64,000 nucleotides of DNA, taken from NCBI RefSeq assembly GCF_002056795.1, contig NZ_CP020104.1, positions 6,891,501 to 6,955,500 on the forward strand, given 5' to 3'. The number at the start of each line of letters is the position of its first letter. Position 1 is the stretch's first letter. The notes beneath the pieces were generated by a model. That model had not been told where the DNA came from. It was given only the letters and a program-made list of their open reading frames with translations, and ran no database searches. Below are positions 27,372 through 36,292 of the stretch, in pieces. The translations under genes and the position numbers were made by a program. Origin of the DNA: Spirosoma aerolatum. Lineage in GTDB: Bacteria; Bacteroidota; Bacteroidia; Cytophagales; Spirosomataceae.

Positions 27372-28313
27372 CTACTTCGGTTTTCGCGCATCTGCAATGG
27401 GTTGGTAAGGGCCGAATTTATGTTGCTGCTCACTAAAGCCATCTGCATACGGGCCCGTGGGAAAGTCAATCGGTTTGGTGGCGATGTTAGGCCAGTCGTT
27501 GCTTTGGTCTTTGTGCGGACGCGGCATGGAGTTGACAAAGGCGGCTACATCCCAGGCTTCTTCGTCGGTTAGCTGCGGACTGGCGTAGGTAGCCCCAAAC
27601 GGCATGTTGTTTTTTACATAACCAGCAAAGCTCGACAGCCGGTACAGGCCCGCGCCGTCGTTGTAGCTTTTCGGGCCCCATAAGGGCGGATACACATACT
27701 CCGATGCACCAGTTGCCCGAATGCCGTCGCCTTTCGCTCCGTGGCAAACCTGACATTTAGCCACATACACCGCCCGACCTTTTGTGGAGTCGGCCGCCCG
27801 GTCCAGATAGGCTACTTTTACCAAGCCAACCCCTTCGGGTCTTTGACCTTTCGGTACATCCGTCCCTAACCACTGCATATAGGCGACAATAGCTTTCATT
27901 TCCCTACTACTGCTATCAGGGGATTTACCGGCAAGGCTCCGCTCAAAACAGTCCGATACGCGCTTGATAATTGACTCTACTGACCCTGAACGATCCCGAA
28001 ATTTTGGGTAGGTTGAGTACACAGCCGAATAGTTGTTTCCCAGTACTTTAGTTCCAGCTTCGAGATGGCAGTTCTGGCAATTCATGCCATTCGAGAGGTG
28101 CTTCACACTTCCTTTGGGCCCCAGGTATTTGGCCGTATGCGCAATCAACTCCCGACCGTAGCGAATCTGCTGTCCTTTAGCTCCTGCTGGTATCCGGCTA
28201 TCGGCAGGGGGTTGCCAGTAGGAAGGTGGCACTAAAGCCACCAACCCAGCAACACAAGCGCATAAGCCCAAAAGCCAGTAGGCTCGACCATAGTTTGTAC
28301 GTAAGTGGTTCAT
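27372..28313 (-). CDS. Dihaem cytochrome c, thiosulfate dehydrogenase (TsdA)-like
   Basis: 313 aa with an N-terminal membrane anchor or signal (WLLGLCACVAGLVALVPPS). Two haem sites are seen: CQNCH at 79-83 and CQVCH at 187-191. The N-terminal half keeps the TsdA/SoxA style PKFRDRSGSVESIIKRVSDC with Cys122, the position of the unusual cysteine haem ligand in TsdA. TsdA oxidises thiosulfate to tetrathionate in the periplasm or works in reverse. The adjacent DsrE protein supports a sulfur role. Function is inferred by motif only. Confidence 0.75.
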   Translation of the reverse strand: MNHLRTNYGRAYWLLGLCACVAGLVALVPPSYWQPPADSRIPAGAKGQQIRYGRELIAHTAKYLGPKGSVKHLSNGMNCQNCHLEAGTKVLGNNYSAVYSTYPKFRDRSGSVESIIKRVSDCFERSLAGKSPDSSSREMKAIVAYMQWLGTDVPKGQRPEGVGLVKVAYLDRAADSTKGRAVYVAKCQVCHGAKGDGIRATGASEYVYPPLWGPKSYNDGAGLYRLSSFAGYVKNNMPFGATYASPQLTDEEAWDVAAFVNSMPRPHKDQSNDWPNIATKPIDFPTGPYADGFSEQQHKFGPYQPIADARKPK

Positions 28314-28361
28314 GGTTTCTGAGGAAGAAACATTTAGTTATCAGCCTGCAAACAAGTTCCT

Positions 28362-31300
28362 TTACGGCATATCTACGTTTACCAGATTGTCGTCGGAAAC
28401 GCGGTCGATCAGCTTATTGTACGGGTCGATTCCAGCTTTAACGGGCTTACCTTTTACAGTCACCTCAATGACATGCTCACCGGGTGTGAGGCTATGCTTC
28501 TGCATATAGAGCGGCACTTTGATCGTCAGACCATCTTTATTTTTGCTATCGTTCGTTAAAACGGCAATGTCGACCAGAACCGGCCCCTTGCCTTTACTGA
28601 TTTCCTTACCCGCTTTGTCGTAATACTCCGTTGCCGAGCGTACATACAGTTTGATCCGATATTGGTCTTTCCCAATCGATTTTGCTTCGGCTTTGGTGAT
28701 CCGGTTGTCGTAGAGCGTCAGCTTTTCGAAGTTATCGGCCAGCCAGGGTTTCAGCGAATCGGGGGTAGCGGCTTTCAGGAAACTGTACCATTCGAGCGAA
28801 GTGGTAAAAGGGGCTTGCTGGCGGAACCGGGCCGCCTTCATGTAGTCGTTCATAGCCTGATTGACGCGGGCTTCGCCAATGTAATCCTGCAAGGCATACA
28901 TCAGCATCGACCCTTTCTGATACCAGACGTACGAGCGGGTGTCATTATCAAGCATATTGGCCTCAAACTTATCCTCAAACGCCCGACCACCCAGATACCG
29001 ATCCAGGCTATACTTCAAAAACTTGGGCATAGCATCGACACCATAACGCTCTTTAAGAACCATCAGTGCAGAATATTCGGCCATCGTTTCCGAAATCTGG
29101 TTGGCACCCCGTGTCCGGCTGGGCATAATCTGGTGCCCCCACCATTGGTGTGCAACCTCGTGCGCTGTTACATAATAGGCGTAATCGGTTTTGTCGGGAT
29201 CGCGGAAATCGCCCACCCAGCCAAACTCTTCAGAATAGGGCACCGTGGTCGGAAACGATTGGGCAAAAGCCGCATAGCGTGGAAATTCCAGCACCCGCAG
29301 CACGGGATACGGATAAGGTGCGTAGTTTTTAGTGTAGTAACTCAGCGACGCTTTCATACTCGCCATATATCGGTCGAGGTTACGATCATGGCCGGGGTGA
29401 TGGTAAATTTCCAGCGCCACCTTTTTGCCATCGGGCCCTGTCCACGAATCGCGCTTAACGGCGTACTTCGCTGAGCACATGCTGAAGAAATAATCGGAGA
29501 AGCTGGGAAGTTTATACTGAAAATACTTGCGAGGTTTACCATCAGGCCCATTGGCGGTCCAGGTCTTGAGCAGTTCACCCGGCATAATAGCCGTTTGGTC
29601 GGGAGTAGTTGAAATGATGCCTTCAAACGTTACCCAGTCCGCATCGTCGGTGAATAGAAAATCGCGCAGGCCACGCGGATCATTTTGAGCCGGAACTGCC
29701 CATTCTTTCACGGGCAAACCGTACTTCTTCCGATACTTATCACTACTTAGCTCACCATCGGCATTGTACCCAAAACCGGGGAAAATGCCCACGTTGAAGA
29801 ACGTACCATTGGAAACCACCTCCCGTTGGTCACCACTGTTCGGAAATCCGATATATTGTCCACTTACGTCCATCTCCATCCGGGCCGTATCGCCAGGATT
29901 CATCGGTTTCGGAAGTTTGTAGATGTAATACCCAAAATCCGCATCGTTCAGGATTAGCTTTGGAGCTTGTCCGTCGATGGTAAACTTCGTGAGCTTCCGA
30001 TGGAAATTATCAGGCGAAATGGTCAGATGCAGGGAGTCGATGGGTTGATCGCCTTTATTCACAATCGAGAACAGTCCGGTTGCTACCGCCTTAAACTCAT
30101 CGGGAAATACATCGACCGATAGTTTGACGCTGGTAATTTTCGGCTGTAGTACGTTCGCATATTTATGGTATTTCTTCTCATAGTCGGCCTGTTGTTCCCG
30201 TTGTTCATCGGCCGAATAGTAGCGGTTTTTTACACTTACGTTGGTATAAATCCAGGCGCCCATACTCACAAAAGCAACCAGCAGCAACGCTACCAGTGCC
30301 ATCGACAGTTTGCCCATCCGTTGCCGGGCCAGTTGCCAGCGCGATTTGAAACCCGTATCGGCTCCCCGATTCCAGAACCATAGGGCCAGCACCAGCAGAA
30401 TGCCGCCAAAGGCATACCAGTATACCCGAAACGATGCCAGTGAAGACAGGTAATGCCCAAATCCGTTCATGTCGGAGAGCTGGACCCCACCGCCCGAAAA
30501 GGGCAGCGCCAGTTTGTAATTAAACTCGGCAAACTGCGGTACGGCCCAGATAACAATGTACGTAGCCAATGTAGCAATGTGCCCCACAAACTTCTGGTTG
30601 ACCATCGTATGCACGAAAAAGGCCAGCATTACCAACTGAAAATACTGGGTGAAGGCAATGCCATATGCATCGCGGAAGTAGAGCGGAAATTCGTAGTTGA
30701 AATAACCCTTCACCGTCTGGTCCATTACGCCCGATACAATAATAAGTGTACAGAGAAGCAGACAGATATACGTCATCGCCAGTAGCTTAGCGCCGTAATT
30801 CATCCAGTCGGGCACAGGCAGGGCATCGGCAATCGTATCGTAATGAACGACTTTATCGCGGTGAACCACCTCGCCGGTGTAGAAAATAATGACGATCAGC
30901 ACGAAGAAGAAGAATGTACCGTTCCGGGCTTCGAGCATGGTGTAGGTAGTTGGCAATGAAGGCGTGCCATAGGTTTGCACCCCAAACCAGCCATCCAGAA
31001 ACAGGAACAACACTGCTCCAAGCAGTATAGCAATGAAATACGGATCGCGAATGATGTTGCTAAACTCGATCCGGGCCTGTTTGATCATCTGCCCAATGTA
31101 AGTACTGACCTGAAAAACAGGCGTTGGCGTTGGTAGGCTTGCCAGCGAAGGTGCTTTCTCTGTGGAAGCTTCTCCTTTGGCTTTTTTGCCCAGTTTGACG
31201 GCCAGAAACCGCGCGAAACTAAACCGAAATACCGTCAGCAAAAACACCAGCAGTGCTACGCCCAACCAGATTAGTCGGTTGGTCAGCAAATCACCTTCGA

Positions 31301-32009
31301 GCGGTGGTATCAGCGTATTCTGCTCCACTGGCGACCAGTATTTGGTGGCATTGTCGTAGGCAAACGAGCCAAACGGATCAAGTAAGTTGACAAGGTGTTT
31401 GTTTTCCAGATCCTGCGAGAGCGTAGTACCAAGCAGATACGCAATGAACAGCAAAATACTCCCCGCATAAGTTGTAAATACCTGCCGTGAAAAGGCGACC
31501 AATGCAAAGAAAATGCTACCGACCAGAAACATATTGGGCAACACAAACAGCAGGAACGGATAGGCGTAATCACGAAACCGAATGGGTCCGAACCGCTCGG
31601 TATTGTCAGCCAGATTAAACACTGGCCCCAACAGTGAGCCAATAACGATGCCGAGCATACCCACCCCCATAATACCCAACAGTACGACAAACGACCCGAA
31701 ATACCGGCCCAGAATATAGCCTCGTTCGGTGATTGGGAAACTGAAGAAGTAATTTTTGGTATTGTGTTCAATGTCGCGATAGACCGGCACCCCCATAACT
31801 GCCGAGGCTACCAGCATCCCGAAAATGGTCAGCACCACCACAAACTGACTGATGGCGTAGGGGGAATTGACATTCGTTTTCTCCGACGCCGGTCCATTCC
31901 CATAAATGACAAACAGGAAAGTAAACAGAAAGAGAATCAGGGCGTAGAGGTAAGTGGCAGGCCGTTTAAGCCGGTACGCGAGTTCAAAGCGGAAAATTTC
32001 AGAGAACAT
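28362..32009 (-). CDS. ABC-2-type permease fused to M1-family aminopeptidase
   Basis: 1215 aa. Residues 1 to about 600 form an ABC-2-like membrane region with roughly twelve hydrophobic helices. The soluble part from about 610 includes the gluzincin motif HEVAHQWWGH (His950) followed 18 residues later by the Glu of ETMAEYSA, so the zinc site is complete. This fusion is known as a named family in Bacteroidota but its transported substrate is unknown. The usual ABC ATPase gene is not next to it. Confidence 0.88.
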   Translation of the reverse strand: MFSEIFRFELAYRLKRPATYLYALILFLFTFLFVIYGNGPASEKTNVNSPYAISQFVVVLTIFGMLVASAVMGVPVYRDIEHNTKNYFFSFPITERGYILGRYFGSFVVLLGIMGVGMLGIVIGSLLGPVFNLADNTERFGPIRFRDYAYPFLLFVLPNMFLVGSIFFALVAFSRQVFTTYAGSILLFIAYLLGTTLSQDLENKHLVNLLDPFGSFAYDNATKYWSPVEQNTLIPPLEGDLLTNRLIWLGVALLVFLLTVFRFSFARFLAVKLGKKAKGEASTEKAPSLASLPTPTPVFQVSTYIGQMIKQARIEFSNIIRDPYFIAILLGAVLFLFLDGWFGVQTYGTPSLPTTYTMLEARNGTFFFFVLIVIIFYTGEVVHRDKVVHYDTIADALPVPDWMNYGAKLLAMTYICLLLCTLIIVSGVMDQTVKGYFNYEFPLYFRDAYGIAFTQYFQLVMLAFFVHTMVNQKFVGHIATLATYIVIWAVPQFAEFNYKLALPFSGGGVQLSDMNGFGHYLSSLASFRVYWYAFGGILLVLALWFWNRGADTGFKSRWQLARQRMGKLSMALVALLLVAFVSMGAWIYTNVSVKNRYYSADEQREQQADYEKKYHKYANVLQPKITSVKLSVDVFPDEFKAVATGLFSIVNKGDQPIDSLHLTISPDNFHRKLTKFTIDGQAPKLILNDADFGYYIYKLPKPMNPGDTARMEMDVSGQYIGFPNSGDQREVVSNGTFFNVGIFPGFGYNADGELSSDKYRKKYGLPVKEWAVPAQNDPRGLRDFLFTDDADWVTFEGIISTTPDQTAIMPGELLKTWTANGPDGKPRKYFQYKLPSFSDYFFSMCSAKYAVKRDSWTGPDGKKVALEIYHHPGHDRNLDRYMASMKASLSYYTKNYAPYPYPVLRVLEFPRYAAFAQSFPTTVPYSEEFGWVGDFRDPDKTDYAYYVTAHEVAHQWWGHQIMPSRTRGANQISETMAEYSALMVLKERYGVDAMPKFLKYSLDRYLGGRAFEDKFEANMLDNDTRSYVWYQKGSMLMYALQDYIGEARVNQAMNDYMKAARFRQQAPFTTSLEWYSFLKAATPDSLKPWLADNFEKLTLYDNRITKAEAKSIGKDQYRIKLYVRSATEYYDKAGKEISKGKGPVLVDIAVLTNDSKNKDGLTIKVPLYMQKHSLTPGEHVIEVTVKGKPVKAGIDPYNKLIDRVSDDNLVNVDMP

Positions 32010-32092
32010 GGGGTTTCAAAGAGTTAGGAGTTAGGAGCGAGAAGTGGGGAGGTGAACTACCTAGGCTCACGCACCCATGCTGCTAACGTTGG

Positions 32093-32216
32093 CTATTAAC
32101 TGCGGTATAATAGGCGTTAAGCAAACACGCTATTTCTTTTAAATCAGCTTGCAAATCGGTTGTATCAGCGTATTCTAAACATGAGCCAAAATCAGATAAT
32201 AATGTGATTCATCTAA
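32093..32216 (-). pseudogene. Remnant of a four-helix-bundle (S23-type) protein gene
   Basis: On the minus strand one frame reads TLDESHYYL and another continues DFGSCLEYADTTDL and EIACLLNAYY to a stop at 32093. DESHYWLE followed by a last amphipathic helix is the C-terminal signature of the 23S intervening-sequence/four-helix-bundle family. The N-terminal half is missing and the two pieces are out of frame, so this is a decayed fragment. The remainder of 32010-32407 holds no gene I can support; a promoter-like TATCTTTA at about 32353 precedes the next gene. Confidence 0.5.
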
Positions 32217-32407
32217 TGTATAGGGGGTATTTTGTAATGTTAAGAGGTGTTCTTTTATTTTTTGCCCGAATATTGATAATCAGGCAGTTACGAAACACCC
32301 CAAAAAGCGCCAAATGTGAAGATTTGGATTTCACTTAAATTGGAGTTGGATTATCTTTACCGTAGTAATGAATTTTAACCGTAACTCTTTGATTTCCCTT
32401 ACATTCT

Positions 32408-32677
32408 ATGGCAACTATCAGCACTAAATTCGAGGTTGGGCAAAAGGTCTATTTCCTAAATGAAGGTAAAGTTTCAAGTGATGAAATCGACTTTATCAAT
32501 ATTTCCATAAAGCAGTGGAGACTTGAGGGTGACAAAGATTTAAGAGATGTGATTGAGTATGCCCTCAAAAACCATTACAAAGAACGTCATAGACCTATTT
32601 TGCATAAGGAGTCAATCTTATACGCTACAGCCCAAGAATTGGCCGATTCAGTGCTAAAACAGGCCGAATTGATATAA
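32408..32677 (+). CDS. Small hypothetical protein
   Basis: 89 aa, no family recognised. It is predicted soluble, with a beta-rich start (KFEVGQKVYFLNEGKVSSDE) resembling a small KOW/SH3-like strand pattern, followed by two helices. A Bacteroidota-type -7 element (TATCTTTA, about 32353) and a strong terminator directly after the gene make it a complete small transcription unit. Confidence 0.65.
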   Translation: MATISTKFEVGQKVYFLNEGKVSSDEIDFINISIKQWRLEGDKDLRDVIEYALKNHYKERHRPILHKESILYATAQELADSVLKQAELI

Positions 32678-32686
32678 ATCGAAGAA

Positions 32687-32719
32687 AAAGCCTTGCAGGA
32701 TGATTGCAAGGCTTTTTTT
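32687..32719 (+). terminator. Terminator after the 89-aa gene
   Basis: Stem 32687-32697 with 32705-32715 (11 bp), followed by T to 32719. Confidence 0.88.
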
Positions 32720-32742
32720 GTGGTTAAATGGCGTTTAAATGG

Positions 32743-33399
32743 CTATTCAATGCTTGTGCCATCCATAAAAAGTATTTTCTCTGGCTTCCAGACCATTTTA
32801 ACTTGACTCGCGGATTTAGATGCAAGTGTTCTGTCTTCATCAATAAACTGATTATAATCAATGGTATAAGACTCATTGAATGATTGGCCTGGCTTCATTG
32901 GAGTGTCCATAGTCAGGTTTATTGATTTGATTTCCTTGTCAAATAGATCGTTAAAGGTTATTACCCCTTTGACGGCCTTAATCTCTTTGTCTGATCTATT
33001 CTGTAACAACATCTTAAAAGCAATATATTCTTGAAAATCCCCCTTTTCGCGGTCTATATGGAGTAGAGTTAGATTGAAGACCTTATTGAGTCGTTCGGCG
33101 CGCTGTTGCTCTTTAATAAGTTCTTTCTGAGCTTGTTCCTCTTCTTCTTTTTTCTGTTTTGCTGCTTTTTCTTCGGCCATACGGCCTTCATCAGCAAGTT
33201 GTTGGTATTTAATCCCTTCGGATGGTATATCTGCTATGTTTCGCTTAATCAATGCGGTAAATACATGCTTTCCCTCGATGCTGTCATGTTTATAAATTGC
33301 TTCTATGTCCTCTTTGGCAGTTTTTTTGTGATACTCCTTTGATAGAGGATTGCAGGCAATTAGAGATAGCATAAGCAAAACTGGTAGTGTCTGTTTCAT
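32743..33399 (-). CDS. Hypothetical lipoprotein with a charged coiled coil
   Basis: 218 aa. Lipobox SLIAC near residue 16, then helices and a highly charged coiled-coil stretch at about residues 72-105 (EEKAAKQKKEEEEQAQKE), then a beta-rich C-terminal domain. No family is recognised. It is the last gene before phage-type sequence. Three AGGTGTACA-type boxes lie directly upstream and could regulate it or mark the prophage end. Confidence 0.6.
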   Translation of the reverse strand: MKQTLPVLLMLSLIACNPLSKEYHKKTAKEDIEAIYKHDSIEGKHVFTALIKRNIADIPSEGIKYQQLADEGRMAEEKAAKQKKEEEEQAQKELIKEQQRAERLNKVFNLTLLHIDREKGDFQEYIAFKMLLQNRSDKEIKAVKGVITFNDLFDKEIKSINLTMDTPMKPGQSFNESYTIDYNQFIDEDRTLASKSASQVKMVWKPEKILFMDGTSIE

Positions 33400-33424
33400 T
33401 GTAAGGGTGGTTTTTGAGTGGAAA

Positions 33425-33485
33425 TGTACACCTAATCTTAACTTTTAAAGAAAGGTGTACAATTGGGTGTATTTTTAGGTGTACA
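33425..33485. repeat. Three GGTGTACA boxes, candidate transposase-binding end
   Basis: TGTACACC at 33425-33432 (inverted) and GGTGTACA at 33454-33461 and 33478-33485, within 61 bp. Clustered short repeats starting with TGT are what a Mu-type left end looks like; an alternative is an operator of the adjacent lipoprotein gene. Confidence 0.45.
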
Positions 33486-33624
33486 GCTTAGGTTGTGAAA
33501 GTACAATTTCTTCATGTGTGTTTAGTGGTTATTCTGACACAGAATTAACAGGGTTTTAAGGTTCTTAATGGTTTATTAATCTGTGGGTATTTTTTTGAAG
33601 GAAATTTCTAATAAACCCCCCCGA

Positions 33625-33689
33625 AAATGAACCGCTAATCTTAACATTTGAGATTAGCGGTTCATTTAGCGGTTCATTTAGCGGTTCAT
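33625..33689 (-). terminator. 17-bp hairpin plus triple direct repeat after the repressor gene
   Basis: Arms 33625-33641 and 33651-33667 pair perfectly. The right arm runs into two more copies of TAGCGGTTCAT up to 33689, so the hairpin can slip among three partners. It probably terminates the repressor transcript. Confidence 0.6.
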
Positions 33690-33690
33690 A

Positions 33691-34089
33691 TCAAATAGAA
33701 TTAGTTCTATTTTTGGTCACCGTTTTATATAACTTGATCGTTTCCCGTAAAGCTTCAATAATTTCATCTTTATCGGCTAAACGTGCCTCTAATTCAGCGA
33801 TTCTAGCCACCAAGTCTTTATTTCTGCCGTATTCGGTCTTTGGTTCAGTGACTTGACTGTGATGTGAATGATCGTTAACCAGCATAGCGCCACGGCCTGT
33901 AATTAACCAATCGCCGTTTAGATCAGGGCAAGCCGATAGAATGTTTTCTATTTTATCAACTCCCAGGACCGTTTTTCCAGCCAAAAACTTACCAGTAAGG
34001 CCGTTGGAGAAGCCAAAAAGGTCGTCGGCCTCTCTGTTATTCATTCCTTTAGCTACTAAATACTGTTTGAGTCGGTTTGCGCTGGCCAT
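33691..34089 (-). CDS. Phage repressor-like DNA-binding protein
   Basis: 132 aa from ATG 34089. The N-terminal helix-turn-helix-like region (ANRLKQYLVAKGMNNREADD, GFSNGLTGKFLAGKTVLG) is followed by INGDWLITG-type text (LNGDWLITGRGAML) and a C-terminal coiled coil (VARIAELEARLADKDEIIEA), the layout of Bacteroidota phage repressors. Its promoter region holds TAGAATATCTTCTA operators, and the same operators recur at the early promoter 12 kb away. It likely keeps the Mu-like phage silent. Confidence 0.72.
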   Translation of the reverse strand: MASANRLKQYLVAKGMNNREADDLFGFSNGLTGKFLAGKTVLGVDKIENILSACPDLNGDWLITGRGAMLVNDHSHHSQVTEPKTEYGRNKDLVARIAELEARLADKDEIIEALRETIKLYKTVTKNRTNSI

Positions 34090-34101
34090 GAAAAACAATT
34101 A

Positions 34102-34190
34102 AAATATCTTCTAAAAAGTCTTGGATTAATGTAGAATATCTTCTATTATTGCATTCAAGTCCTCCAATTAGAGGACAAATTAATGAGATA
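34102..34190. promoter_or_regulatory. Repressor operator/promoter region, copy 1
   Basis: Palindromic box TAGAATATCTTCTA at 34132-34145 and a partial copy (ATATCTTCTAA) at about 34103. It continues into TTCTATTATTG and the inverted repeat GTCCTC..GAGGAC at about 34162. This stretch is homologous to 45975-46025, where the phage early operon begins. Confidence 0.65.
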
Positions 34191-34238
34191 ATCCAGTCAC
34201 ACAAGAGGTAAAGCAAGTGGGCTTTGAGTAAACGGTCT

Positions 34239-34400
34239 TGACATTACCTATTTATGGGTATTCACGCTTCACCGCAACGCGCCCTAACTATGCAGGGTCT
34301 TACAGTCGCTCCACGCGCTGGAACGGAGTGTCCCTCCGCCGAAAAGTACAATATATTCCGAGCCGCATTGATGTCACGGTCATGTTCCGACAGACAGGCT
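34239..34400 (-). ncRNA. Likely TnpB guide (omega/reRNA) region and element right end
   Basis: On the minus strand the 3' end of tnpB runs into a structured tail ending in GTGAAGC, then a small hairpin (TACC..GGTA) and TGTCAAG near 34239. IS605/IS1341 right ends have this form, and their transcript overlapping the tnpB 3' end supplies the guide RNA. The 5' limit is arbitrary; the guide would be the flanking bases left of 34239. Confidence 0.55.
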
Positions 34401-35410
34401 GGACACTGCCAGCTACGTATGCTCAGGGGCAACTCAGCCAGCTTATGACCGCAACCCGAACAGGTTTTCGAGCTTGGATACCAGCGGTCAATTTTAACTA
34501 GTCGCTTGCCCCGCCAGTTACATTTGTAGTCCAGCATCGACACGAATGTACCAAAGCTTGCATCCGAGATGTGTTTTGCCAGTTTGCGGTTTTTGACCAT
34601 CCCTTTAACATTCAAGTCCTCAACTGCAATCAGATCAAAGCGTTTGACCAAATCGGTTGTGACTTTGTTGAGGTGGTCTTTGCGGGTATCGGCAATCTTT
34701 TCCTGAATACGAGCAACTTTGATGCGTTGGCGGTTCCAGCGCCCCGAGCCTTTGGTTTTCCGGCTCAGGGTGCGCTGGGCTTTCGCCAATCGCTTTTCGT
34801 ATTTTTTAGTGGATTTCAGGTTGTCAATGGTTTCTCCATTGGAAAGCGTTGCCAGCTTGTTGATGCCGAGGTCAATACCGATAGAGTTGCCTGTTTTGGG
34901 GTAGTGGACGGGCGCGGGTTCGTCCAGTATCAGCGAGACATAATAGCGTCCCGATGGGGTTTTGGTAACAGTTACGGTAGTGGGTTTGGAGGTAAAGGGG
35001 CGAGACCAACGGACTTTTAGGGGGCCAATTTTAGCCAATGAGAGAATGCCGTTTTCATATTTGAAAGAAGACGCGGTAAACTCAGCACTTTGGCGATGCC
35101 GTTTCTTTTTGGCCGATGGGTATTTTGCCCTTCCTTCAAAGAAATTGGTGTAAGCGGTTTGCAGATGACGGAGTGCCTGTTGGGTCGGTACGCAAGAAAC
35201 TTCGTTCAGCCACTCAAAACCGGGCGATTTCTTAAGGATAGTCAGCGCGGCACTACTTTGGTTGTAGTTCATCTTTTCGCCCCGCTTATAAGCCGTTTCG
35301 CGCTCTCTGAGCGCCCAATTGTACACATACCGTGTACAGCCAAACACCTTAGCCAAAGCTTGCTTCTGGCTGATGGTTGGATATATACGGTATGTGTAAC
35401 GGACTTTCAT
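34262..35410 (-). CDS. tnpB: TnpB, IS200/IS605-family RNA-guided endonuclease
   Basis: 382 aa. OrfB N-terminal HTH region, then RuvC-like catalytic residues D180 (GIDLGINKLA), E264 (VEDLNVKGM) and D346 (HDRDINAAR), with a zinc ribbon C317/C320/C336/C339. All key residues are present, so nuclease activity is expected. No tnpA is near, as in IS1341-type elements. The start lies only 7 bp after the 75-aa gene on the same strand, so tnpB may be read as the last gene of the XRE-controlled run. Confidence 0.92.
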   Translation of the reverse strand: MKVRYTYRIYPTISQKQALAKVFGCTRYVYNWALRERETAYKRGEKMNYNQSSAALTILKKSPGFEWLNEVSCVPTQQALRHLQTAYTNFFEGRAKYPSAKKKRHRQSAEFTASSFKYENGILSLAKIGPLKVRWSRPFTSKPTTVTVTKTPSGRYYVSLILDEPAPVHYPKTGNSIGIDLGINKLATLSNGETIDNLKSTKKYEKRLAKAQRTLSRKTKGSGRWNRQRIKVARIQEKIADTRKDHLNKVTTDLVKRFDLIAVEDLNVKGMVKNRKLAKHISDASFGTFVSMLDYKCNWRGKRLVKIDRWYPSSKTCSGCGHKLAELPLSIRSWQCPACLSEHDRDINAARNILYFSAEGHSVPARGATVRPCIVRARCGEA

Positions 35411-35417
35411 AATTCTC

Positions 35418-35645
35418 TTACGGCTGTAAACGTTTGTGTTCAGGTTGCCCCTTCATCAGCATTTCATTCAGCAGGTAATAGGCGATTGTGCCTACTTCCT
35501 TGCGAATCATTCCGTCTTCATCGTTTTCCAGCGCAAACCACACGACTTCTAACAGGGAGTCAATCAGGCGGTAGTAAAGCGATAAAGGCTTTTCGTCTCT
35601 GGCTTCTAGCTCAATTATCAGCTTATCTTTCTCAAAGTGTACCAT
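35418..35645 (-). CDS. Small hypothetical protein upstream of tnpB
   Basis: 75 aa, acidic and helical (KLIIELEARDEKPLSLYYRL, WFALENDEDGMIRKEVGTI). No family recognised. It lies 12 bp after the 91-aa gene and 7 bp before tnpB, all leftward, so they could share one transcript. Confidence 0.6.
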   Translation of the reverse strand: MVHFEKDKLIIELEARDEKPLSLYYRLIDSLLEVVWFALENDEDGMIRKEVGTIAYYLLNEMLMKGQPEHKRLQP

Positions 35646-35657
35646 ACAATGAGAGGC

Positions 35658-35933
35658 TTAAGCGTTGGCAGTTGGCTGATACTGGATACACTCCAAGATT
35701 TCAGGGTGTAACCGGGCGATACTCTGAGCTAATTCAGTGGTTAGCTGTTCAACTGAACGCTGAAAGTGGTAATTGTGCGGGGCTTGCAGTACAGGATGAT
35801 CGAACAGGAGTAGTACATCCTGTAGTTGCTCAATTAGAGTCGATAGCATTGGATGCTGATCGGAAAGTGGTAGAGCCATTGGCTCAACCGAGCTTGCAAG
35901 TTGGGCTTGCAGAGCGTAAGTTTGCGCTGTCAT
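35658..35933 (-). CDS. Small hypothetical protein
   Basis: 91 aa, mostly helical (MLSTLIEQLQDVLLLF, SVEQLTTELAQSIARLHPE). No family recognised. It is the first gene downstream of the XRE regulator, which reads in the same direction. Confidence 0.55.
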   Translation of the reverse strand: MTAQTYALQAQLASSVEPMALPLSDQHPMLSTLIEQLQDVLLLFDHPVLQAPHNYHFQRSVEQLTTELAQSIARLHPEILECIQYQPTANA

Positions 35934-35963
35934 CGTTTGACTTTCTGGTTAGATGGTTGACTT

Positions 35964-36007
35964 GCCCCTACGCTGATGTTTCTCAGGCAGAGCGTTGGGG
36001 CTTTTTT
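35964..36007 (+). terminator. Terminator-like hairpin facing right
   Basis: GCCCC-type stem 35964-35974 with 35991-36001 (one mismatch) followed by six T. It points rightward although nearby genes read left, so it may be a relic or may block read-through from the operator copy at 34.1 kb. Confidence 0.5.
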
Positions 36008-36071
36008 GTTGTCGTTTGACATTACAAAGATAGTAAACTGTCGATATATAACAAGTTAATTGGTAAATTTT

Positions 36072-36278
36072 TTATTTAAAAGTAGCATCGAAGTTTACCC
36101 CCAAAGCATCAGCTACTTTTTGAAGGGTTTCAATAGTTAGGTTTTGTCCTCCTACCTCATACCTACTCATTACGGACTCCGAAACGCCTACCTTTACACC
36201 TAGCTCTTTTAAGGTTAATCCCTTTGCTTTGCGAGCCTCTCGAATCTTTTGCCCTATTCGCTTTTTTACGTCCTCCAT
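36072..36278 (-). CDS. XRE-family HTH regulator
   Basis: 68 aa consisting of one HTH_3 domain: IGQKIREARKAKGLTLKELG, VGVSESVMSRYEVGGQ, LQKVADALGV. A perfect 13-bp inverted repeat lies just upstream and is the probable autoregulatory operator. It heads the leftward run of small genes and tnpB. Confidence 0.88.
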   Translation of the reverse strand: MEDVKKRIGQKIREARKAKGLTLKELGVKVGVSESVMSRYEVGGQNLTIETLQKVADALGVNFDATFK

Positions 36279-36292
36279 TGTTAATAATAGAC

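Noticed and set aside
33625..33689. CRISPR array
   Set aside because: The three TAGCGGTTCAT repeats are 11-12 bp, spaced without unique spacers, and there are no cas genes.
35090..36019. 309-codon rightward open frame
   Set aside because: It lies antisense to tnpB and two small genes, has no recognisable domain and reads through the terminator-like hairpin; treated as a shadow.
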